A DNA stretch of 11,916 nucleotides, from NCBI GenBank assembly GCA_030613285.1, contig JAUWME010000026.1:1-11916 (forward strand). The letters run 5' to 3'. The DNA comes from Candidatus Zymogenus sp. Its GTDB lineage: Bacteria > Desulfobacterota > Zymogenia > Zymogenales > Zymogenaceae. Positions 7,170 through 11,916 of this stretch are shown one piece after another. Positions within the stretch are counted from its first letter, which is position 1, and each line of letters starts with the position of its first letter. Under the pieces are notes generated by a model. The model was not told the origin of the DNA, made no database searches, and saw only the letters and a program-made list of their open reading frames with translations. Made by a program: the position numbers and the translations under genes.

Positions 7170-9872
7170 CTACAACTCCTGAGCTACCTCCTCAACCTCA
7201 AATGCTTCGATGATATCATGTGGCTTGATCTCGTTGAAGTTTTCAATCTTGATTCCGCATTCATAGCCGCTGGCAACTTCTTTCGTGTCATCCTTAAAAC
7301 GCCTCAAGGACGACATCTTCCCCTCATGAATAATCTCATTATTTCTAATCAAGCGAACATGGGAATTTCGCAGAATTTTCCCTTCGGTAACGTAGCTTCC
7401 CGCCACCGCACCAATTTTGGGAACTGTAAATATCTCTCGTACTTCGGCCCGCCCCAATGTTTTTTCCACAAGTTTTGGAGCAAGCATTCCTGTCAAAGCT
7501 TTTTTAATGTCATCCACACAATCATAAATAACATTGTAGTATTTTATCTCCACATTCTCCTTTCCCGCCAGTTCCGAAACTTTCGGCTCTGGGCGAACAG
7601 AGAAGCCAATAACAATCGCGCCTGAGGCAGATGCCAGCATGATGTCCGATTCGGTAATACTTCCCGTGGAACTGTGAATAACCACGATTTTTGCAACATC
7701 GGTGGAAATGTTAACCAGGTTTTCGGACAGAGCCTCGGCAGAGCCTTGAACGTCTGCCTTAATAATGAGATTCAGCTCTATAGTACCCTCCTGCTCGATT
7801 TTTTCATAAAGCTCTTCGAGAGTAACCTTGGCCTGCGGGGCAACCATATCTTTTTCCCGCGACTTCATTTGCCTATGGGTAGAAATCTCTTTTGCAATCT
7901 TTTCGCTTTCTACCACAATCATTGGATCGCCAGCATTGGGAACTCCACTGAGACCGAGTATCTCAACAGGGATTGAAGGCCCGGTGTTTTCGACGTTTTC
8001 CCCCTGGTCATTTACAAGGGCTCTTATCCTTCCACTGCTAAGTCCAATAATAAAATAATCCCCAATCTTCAGCGTCCCCTCTTTTACCAGAATTGTGGCT
8101 ATCGGCCCCCGCCCACGGTCCAGATTTGCCTCCACAACCACCCCCCTGGCGGGCTTATTCGGATTTGCAGTAAGCTCCAAAATCTCGGCTTGAATGGAAA
8201 TCATCTCCAAAAGCTCGTTCAGATTTTTCTTTTCTTTTGCTGACACCTCAACAAAAATTGTCTCTCCTCCCATCTCTTCAGAAAGAAGGCTATGCTCCAT
8301 TAATTCCCTTTTTATCTTGTCTGGGCTGGCATCTGGTCTATCAATTTTATTTATTACAACAATAATGGGGACATCGGCAGCCTTTGCGTGGTTTATCGCC
8401 TCCACAGTCTGCGGCATCACACCATCGTCTGCCGCAACTATCAAGAGCACAATATCAGTAACCTCCGCTCCTCTTGCACGCATGGTTGTAAATGCCTCAT
8501 GGCCGGGCGTATCTAAAAAAACAATCTTTTTATCGCCCAGATTTACTTCATATGCACCAATATGCTGTGTTATCCCCCCAAATTCTCCCCCAACAACATT
8601 GGTCTCACGAATCGCATCCAGAAGAGTAGTCTTGCCGTGATCAACGTGTCCCATAATGGTCACCACAGGGGGCCTCGTAATCAGGTTGTCTCCTTTGTCT
8701 TCAACTTCTTTGATTATCGATTCTTCCTCAAACGCAACATTTTCCACCTCATAATCGTAATCATGTGCCACGAGAGAAGCGGTATCTAAATCAATAATAT
8801 TGTTTATTGAGGTTGTTTCTATCCCCATTTCTTCCAACTTTTTTATGATTTCCCCAACCTTTATTCCCAACTGCCTTGCCAGCTCGCCGACACTAATAAC
8901 CTCCTCAACTTTGACGACACGCTTACTCGCCTTTGGAGTAGTTATCAATGGCTTCTTAAAAACTTTCTTTTTCTTTTTAGCAGATAGAGATGTCTTTTTC
9001 TTTCTCGGTCTCTTTCTCTTTTTTTCTCCCTTGAATTGCTTTCCTTCATTCCAATTCTCGGAATCATCTGTCTTTACAACCACCTCTCTCTTTTTGAGAG
9101 ACCTTTTTCTGGGTTTTTCTGTCGAAGTCTCTTGTGGGCGTTTCTTCTTTTTGAATCTTTTTTCTGCATCCTTTCTCTGGGGATCGGGCGCTGTCTCCTT
9201 TGATTCTGCAGCACTTTTTCTATCTTTTTTATCTTTTTTGGCCTTTTTTGGAGGCGCCTCTTCCTTTTGGGCTTTCTTAATTACCTTGTGCCTTACAACA
9301 TCGGAAATTTCATCTTTTGAAACAGTCTTAAGTCTTCTTCTTAATACCCTCGCCTCCTTAACTTCTGGAACTTTACTGACTGCATCATCTTCGACTTCCT
9401 TATCAGCTCCTATCTCTTTCTTCTCCGGCGAGACAACCTCAACAGCTTCTATGTCCTCCTTCGCCTTGACCTCTTTAACTATTTCTGTGGGCTTCTCATC
9501 CTTTACTGTTTCCTCTATTTTCTTTTTAGTTGCAGTAGTTGCTGTTTCTTTGATCCCTTCAATATCTTCAACATCTTTCGTCTCCTTTTTCTCCTCTACC
9601 TTTTTTTCCACCGCCTTCTTCTCTTTCGCTTCAATACCCTCCTTGGGCTTCTTCTTCGCTCTCCTGCGTATTACAGTTGGCTTTATTCTCTCTTCTACCA
9701 CATCAGCTCTCTTTTCCTTGCTGATCTTATCTTCGAGAATTCTTATTTCAACAGGCTCCAGAGTCATTTCAACATTATCCATATCTAAACCCATTTCCTG
9801 AATCTTCAACAAGAGGACTTTTTCATCTAATTTCATTTTTTTTGCGAGTTCGAAGACTTTCATCTTGGCCAT
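7170..9872 (-). CDS. infB: Translation initiation factor IF-2
   Basis: A 900-residue IF2, the GTPase that brings fMet-tRNA to the 30S subunit and promotes subunit joining. An IF2_N module lies at about 1-50 and a second at about 325-375 ([19 protein letters not shown]). Between them is a disordered, highly charged Lys/Glu/Arg linker of about 270 residues. The G domain has G1 GHVDHGKTT (408-416), G2 [10 protein letters not shown] (432-441), G3 DTPGHEAF (454-461), G4 NKID (508-511) and G5 SAK (544-546). Domains II, III and the fMet-tRNA-binding C2 domain follow, including [19 protein letters not shown] near the C-terminus. The ATG has GGGGTG 8 nt upstream. It is separated from nusA by 341 bp and probably has its own promoter (extended -10 at 9991-9999). 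A second in-frame ATG at codon 4 could also serve. Confidence 0.98.
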   Translation of the reverse strand: MAKMKVFELAKKMKLDEKVLLLKIQEMGLDMDNVEMTLEPVEIRILEDKISKEKRADVVEERIKPTVIRRRAKKKPKEGIEAKEKKAVEKKVEEKKETKDVEDIEGIKETATTATKKKIEETVKDEKPTEIVKEVKAKEDIEAVEVVSPEKKEIGADKEVEDDAVSKVPEVKEARVLRRRLKTVSKDEISDVVRHKVIKKAQKEEAPPKKAKKDKKDRKSAAESKETAPDPQRKDAEKRFKKKKRPQETSTEKPRKRSLKKREVVVKTDDSENWNEGKQFKGEKKRKRPRKKKTSLSAKKKKKVFKKPLITTPKASKRVVKVEEVISVGELARQLGIKVGEIIKKLEEMGIETTSINNIIDLDTASLVAHDYDYEVENVAFEEESIIKEVEDKGDNLITRPPVVTIMGHVDHGKTTLLDAIRETNVVGGEFGGITQHIGAYEVNLGDKKIVFLDTPGHEAFTTMRARGAEVTDIVLLIVAADDGVMPQTVEAINHAKAADVPIIVVINKIDRPDASPDKIKRELMEHSLLSEEMGGETIFVEVSAKEKKNLNELLEMISIQAEILELTANPNKPARGVVVEANLDRGRGPIATILVKEGTLKIGDYFIIGLSSGRIRALVNDQGENVENTGPSIPVEILGLSGVPNAGDPMIVVESEKIAKEISTHRQMKSREKDMVAPQAKVTLEELYEKIEQEGTIELNLIIKADVQGSAEALSENLVNISTDVAKIVVIHSSTGSITESDIMLASASGAIVIGFSVRPEPKVSELAGKENVEIKYYNVIYDCVDDIKKALTGMLAPKLVEKTLGRAEVREIFTVPKIGAVAGSYVTEGKILRNSHVRLIRNNEIIHEGKMSSLRRFKDDTKEVASGYECGIKIENFNEIKPHDIIEAFEVEEVAQEL

Positions 9873-9880
9873 ATAAAATG

Positions 9881-9886
9881 CACCCC
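9881..9886 (-). promoter_or_regulatory. infB ribosome-binding site
   Basis: GGGGTG on the coding strand, 8 nt before the ATG at 9872. It supports this ATG as the IF2 start, consistent with the first IF2_N module beginning within the first few residues. Confidence 0.6.
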
Positions 9887-9990
9887 GTTATAAACTATCA
9901 CTACATTACTTCTAATATTACTATTAAAATTGCTGTTAATGCCATTTTATTAGTTTCTTTTACAATCACTTTTACTTTTTATCTTTATAT

Positions 9991-9999
9991 ATTATACCA
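9991..9999 (-). promoter_or_regulatory. Extended -10 promoter candidate for infB
   Basis: The coding strand has TGGTATAAT: a perfect TATAAT hexamer (9991-9996) preceded by TG at the extended -10 position (9998-9999). With a 17-bp spacer the -35 position would be GACAAA, which is poor, but extended -10 promoters tolerate that. Transcription would start near 9984 and give a leader of about 110 nt before infB. In an AT-rich spacer a chance match is possible. Confidence 0.5.
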
Positions 10000-10036
10000 C
10001 AAAAATAATATCATTTGTCTTAACAACTCTCTACAG

Positions 10037-10213
10037 TTAAAACTTACCGTCTAAAAACTTTTTAGCAGATTCAATAATGTTCTCCGCCTTTTATCCACCG
10101 ATTTCATCAAAGTTACTCTTGACAATTTTATTCACATCGTCAAACCTTCCTAAAACAAATAGCTCCTTTGTCTTTTCTCCAACTCTTTTAAAATTCTTAA
10201 GGGATACCAACAC
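10037..10213 (-). pseudogene. In-frame remnant of a second NusA C-terminal (HhH)2 domain (AR2-like)
   Basis: The nusA frame continues past its TAG (10214-10216) for 40 sense codons, meets a TAA (10091-10093), continues for 17 codons and ends at TAA (10037-10039). The two pieces read as one helix-hairpin-helix pair: NFKRVGEKTKELF matches the first hairpin, and KAENIIESAKKFLDG, just after the internal TAA, matches the second hairpin and its helix. Total length (57 codons) equals one (HhH)2 unit. Its place after an acidic linker and its end point match the second acidic-repeat domain (AR2) of E. coli NusA. The internal stop sits where the family has a charged residue (Lys or Glu), one substitution from AAA or GAA. 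The distance between hairpins is about five residues shorter than in the intact first domain. I infer a domain lost by nonsense mutation; read-through or reinitiation is not excluded. Homology was judged by eye only. Confidence 0.6.
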
Positions 10214-11626
10214 CTATTCTTTTTCTTCTCCAACTTCCTCTTTAGTTTCCACTTCAATATCTTCTTCGGCTTTCACTTCAGTTTCCTCTTCCTTTTCCAC
10301 TTCAGCATCCACTTCGACATCTTTTTCAATTGCCACTTCGCTTTCCACTTCTGCTTTCACATCACCGCCTTTAATAACCTCTAATGCGGAATCGTATAGT
10401 TTTTCTGCTGTTTTCGGACCCAGATGAGGAATATTTGAGAGAAAATCGAGTCCAACACTCACAAGGTCTTTGGGTGATGTAATCCCTTCCTGATATAGTA
10501 TTTCTGCAGTGGCAAGGCCCACACCGGGAAGTGCACCCAGTGCATAGATTGCTTCTGCAAACAGTTTCTCTTTTTTGGACGAACTTTTTATGTCCAATTT
10601 CCACCCGACGAGCTTTGATGCAAGGCGGACATTTTGTCCTTTTTTCCCAATGGCAAGGGATAGTTGATCATCCTCCACAATAACTTCCATCGTATGCTCA
10701 TCATCGTCAATTACAATTTCGCTGACCTCAGCGGGAGAGAGGGCATTTCTGACAAATGTAAATGGATCATCATCCCACGGAATGATGTCGATCTTCTCGC
10801 CCCTTAATTCCTGAACAATACTTTGAACCCTTGAGCCTTTTATTCCTACACACGCCCCCACGGGGTCCACGTCGGTGTCTTTTGAAGCAACAGCAATCTT
10901 CGAGCGTTCCCCCGCCTCTCTGGATACACACATTATATTTACTATTCCCTCGTTGATTTCAGGAACTTCAAGCTCAAAAAGTTTTACCAAAAGTCCCGGA
11001 TTCGTCCTTGAAAGAATTATCTGTGGTCCTTTTGATTCCTTTAGCACCTCCAGAATATACGCCCTAATCCTGTCTCCTTGACGGTAACCTTCTCGGTTGA
11101 CCTGTTCTTTTTGTGGAATAACCGCTTCTGCCCTTCCGAGGTTTACATATATTTGGCCGCGCTCAAAACGTTGTACCATGCCGGTAATAAGCTCATTGAC
11201 TTTATCATGATACTCTTCGTAGATATTATCCCTTTCTGCATTCCTTACTTTTTGGATTATTACCTGTTTTGCGGTCTGAGCGGCAATCCTTCCAAAGTCT
11301 GAAATATCCATCTTAAAACCGAGGCTATCTCCAAGAACTGCTTCTGGATCGGATTCTTTTGCGTCTTCAAGTGATATCTCGCACTCAGGATTTGTAATCT
11401 CCTCAACAACTTCCTTAAATTCAAAGAGTTCTATTTCTCCCAACTCACTGTTAAATGATGCTTCGATCTCCCTCAATTCCCCATACTTTTTATTAGCTGC
11501 GGTAAGGAGCGCCGTTTCGATCGCCTCAATTAGGACTTCTTTGGAAATACCCTTTTCTTTTTCCACCTGTTCCAAGACGATGTTCAGGTTTAATTGTTGT
11601 GGTGTTTGCTTTGTGGCTTTGGTCAC
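10214..11626 (-). CDS. nusA: Transcription elongation/termination factor NusA
   Basis: A 470-residue NusA, which binds RNA polymerase near the exit channel and modulates pausing, termination and antitermination. The N-terminal polymerase-binding domain is at about 1-135, S1 at about 143-207 (GQIYVNLGRAEAVIPQKEQ) and two KH domains at about 210-350 (VGACVGIKGSRVQSI at 256-270 and LAIGKKGQNVRLASKLVGW at 324-342). One (HhH)2 domain lies at about 355-420, with LPGVGLATAEIL (366-377) and IPHLGPKTAEKL (399-410). A 49-residue tail of Glu, Lys and Val ends the protein. E. coli NusA (495 residues) has two such C-terminal repeats. Here the second seems to survive only beyond the stop codon, so the protein is about one domain short. 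The start is a GTG with GAGGGG 6 nt upstream. rimP is not upstream, and there is no ylxR-like gene downstream. Confidence 0.97.
   Translation of the reverse strand: MTKATKQTPQQLNLNIVLEQVEKEKGISKEVLIEAIETALLTAANKKYGELREIEASFNSELGEIELFEFKEVVEEITNPECEISLEDAKESDPEAVLGDSLGFKMDISDFGRIAAQTAKQVIIQKVRNAERDNIYEEYHDKVNELITGMVQRFERGQIYVNLGRAEAVIPQKEQVNREGYRQGDRIRAYILEVLKESKGPQIILSRTNPGLLVKLFELEVPEINEGIVNIMCVSREAGERSKIAVASKDTDVDPVGACVGIKGSRVQSIVQELRGEKIDIIPWDDDPFTFVRNALSPAEVSEIVIDDDEHTMEVIVEDDQLSLAIGKKGQNVRLASKLVGWKLDIKSSSKKEKLFAEAIYALGALPGVGLATAEILYQEGITSPKDLVSVGLDFLSNIPHLGPKTAEKLYDSALEVIKGGDVKAEVESEVAIEKDVEVDAEVEKEEETEVKAEEDIEVETKEEVGEEKE
10217..10363 (-). repeat. Low-complexity acidic tail of nusA with short internal repeats
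   Basis: Codons 422-470 encode an alternating acidic/Val/Lys tail, with units such as VEVDAEVEKEEETEV. On the DNA, variants of GAAGTGGAA recur many times, giving an imperfect short tandem pattern. Such DNA is prone to length change by slippage. The tail corresponds in position to the linker between the two acidic-repeat domains of gammaproteobacterial NusA. Confidence 0.6.
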
Positions 11627-11632
11627 ATTAAG

Positions 11633-11638
11633 CCCCTC
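11633..11638 (-). promoter_or_regulatory. nusA ribosome-binding site deciding the GTG start
   Basis: GAGGGG on the coding strand, 6 nt before the GTG at 11624-11626. The overlapping ATG at 11626-11628 is followed at once by TGA in its own frame, so it cannot start NusA. GTG is the sensible start, giving a short N-terminal stretch before the conserved domain. Confidence 0.65.
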
Positions 11639-11734
11639 AAATTTTCTTAATTATTTTTAAAATTTCGGTTTTTCTAATTTGCAATTTTCAAGTAAATCTT
11701 ACGTTGTATGTTAGAAAACGATTTATTTCTCAAT

Positions 11735-11763
11735 ACAATATTCTATGTAATAACATTTTACAA
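11735..11763 (-). promoter_or_regulatory. Possible sigma-70 promoter for nusA
   Basis: On the coding strand TTGTAA (11758-11763) and TATTGT (11735-11740) are separated by 17 bp. Each matches the consensus hexamers at 4 of 6 positions. Transcription would start near 11728, about 100 nt before the GTG. The region is so AT-rich that other weak matches exist, so this is only a candidate. Confidence 0.3.
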
Positions 11764-11809
11764 TTAAAATAGATACAGCAATTTATTAACACTCTTCCTA
11801 CAACTATCT

Positions 11810-11887
11810 CCCCCAACGCCCTAAATCACCCAACTCCCTAAATCCCCCATCGCCCCGACAACCCCCACCAACATTCCCAGTAGCCCC
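11810..11887 (-). repeat. G-rich 17-bp tandem repeat with G-quadruplex potential
   Basis: On the plus strand CCCAACGCCCTAAATCA (11812-11828) is followed directly by CCCAACTCCCTAAATCC (11829-11845), with 15 of 17 bases identical. More degenerate C-rich copies follow from 11846. Read on the nusA strand, nine runs of three to five G occur between 11810 and 11887, most of them separated by loops of 4-7 bases. That is well above what a G-quadruplex needs. It lies about 185-260 bp upstream of the nusA start and upstream of the candidate promoter. Confidence 0.65.
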
Positions 11888-11916
11888 GATCAATCGTACT
11901 GATATTTAAGTCTGGC

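Larger units (their letters stand above)
11627..11916. other. Gene-free region upstream of nusA
   Basis: No reading frame of useful length on the minus strand, so rimP is not in its usual place. Next to nusA the region is very AT-rich (about 11640-11795), with a possible sigma-70 promoter. Beyond that it becomes C-rich on the plus strand and G-rich on the nusA strand, with a 17-bp tandem repeat. No tRNA or recognisable riboswitch was seen. The neighbouring upstream gene lies outside the window. Confidence 0.7.

Noticed and set aside
8194..8640. Plus-strand 148-codon frame
   Set aside because: Lies opposite the conserved G domain of IF2, so it is a shadow frame.
9018..9027. A AAA AAG slippery heptamer in the infB linker (programmed frameshift?)
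   Set aside because: The heptamer is in frame, but such runs are expected in a Lys-rich linker, and I see no stimulatory hairpin or meaningful alternative product.
8800..9801. Long plus-strand open frame (333 codons) rich in Ser, Phe and Leu
   Set aside because: It is the antisense of the Lys/Glu-rich linker of infB. The AAG/GAA/AAA codons read backwards give CTT/TTC/TTT with few stops, and no domain is recognisable.
10077..10427. Plus-strand Ser/Thr-rich frame of 116 codons
   Set aside because: Antisense of the repetitive acidic tail of nusA; its composition is explained entirely by that tail.
11640..11916. tRNA, riboswitch or small gene upstream of nusA
   Set aside because: No cloverleaf or known leader pattern was seen. 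The minus-strand frames are short; the longest (about 25 codons) is Trp/Gly-rich only because of the G-rich repeat.
1..11916. CRISPR array, transposon, phage or defence system
   Set aside because: No regularly spaced repeats, transposase, integrase, terminal inverted repeats or defence-type domains. Nearly all coding DNA is core translation and RNA-decay genes.

Overview
The window is one long housekeeping cluster for translation and RNA turnover, with every recognisable gene on the minus strand. Read in transcription order (high to low coordinates) it is nusA, infB, a DUF503/YlxP-family gene, rbfA, nrnA (DHH phosphoesterase), truB, rpsO, pnp and an M16 zinc peptidase, followed after a 356-bp gap by a small GGQ release-factor-like gene. 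This order, with DUF503 between infB and rbfA, nrnA between rbfA and truB, and an M16 peptidase after pnp, is typical of Deltaproteobacteria sensu lato (Desulfobacterota and relatives). Clostridia have related orders, so the assignment is an inference of moderate strength. Genes are of moderate GC and the spacers are AT-rich. All three stop codons are used, so the standard bacterial code applies.

Region by region. 11627-11916 has no gene: a GTG start with a good Shine-Dalgarno sequence for nusA, an AT-rich stretch with a possible promoter, and a strikingly G-rich tandem repeat (on the coding strand). rimP, the usual first gene, is absent here. nusA (10214-11626) is followed by 341 bp without an annotated gene. 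The first 177 bp of that gap continue the nusA frame and encode what looks like a second helix-hairpin-helix domain, interrupted by stop codons. The rest carries an extended -10 promoter in front of infB. From infB to pnp the genes are nearly gapless (0-29 bp apart), consistent with one transcript and translational coupling. The M16 gene follows pnp after 44 bp. The 356-bp spacer at 452-807 contains short repeats and a weak terminator candidate, and ends at the release-factor-like gene.

Together the genes cover transcription elongation and antitermination (NusA), initiation (IF2), 30S maturation and structure (RbfA, S15), tRNA modification (TruB), RNA and oligonucleotide decay (PNPase, NrnA), and probably release or rescue of ribosomes (the GGQ protein). 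I see no mobile element, CRISPR array, tRNA, rRNA or defence system. The most unusual point is the apparently decayed or truncated C-terminal domain of NusA lying in frame behind its stop codon.
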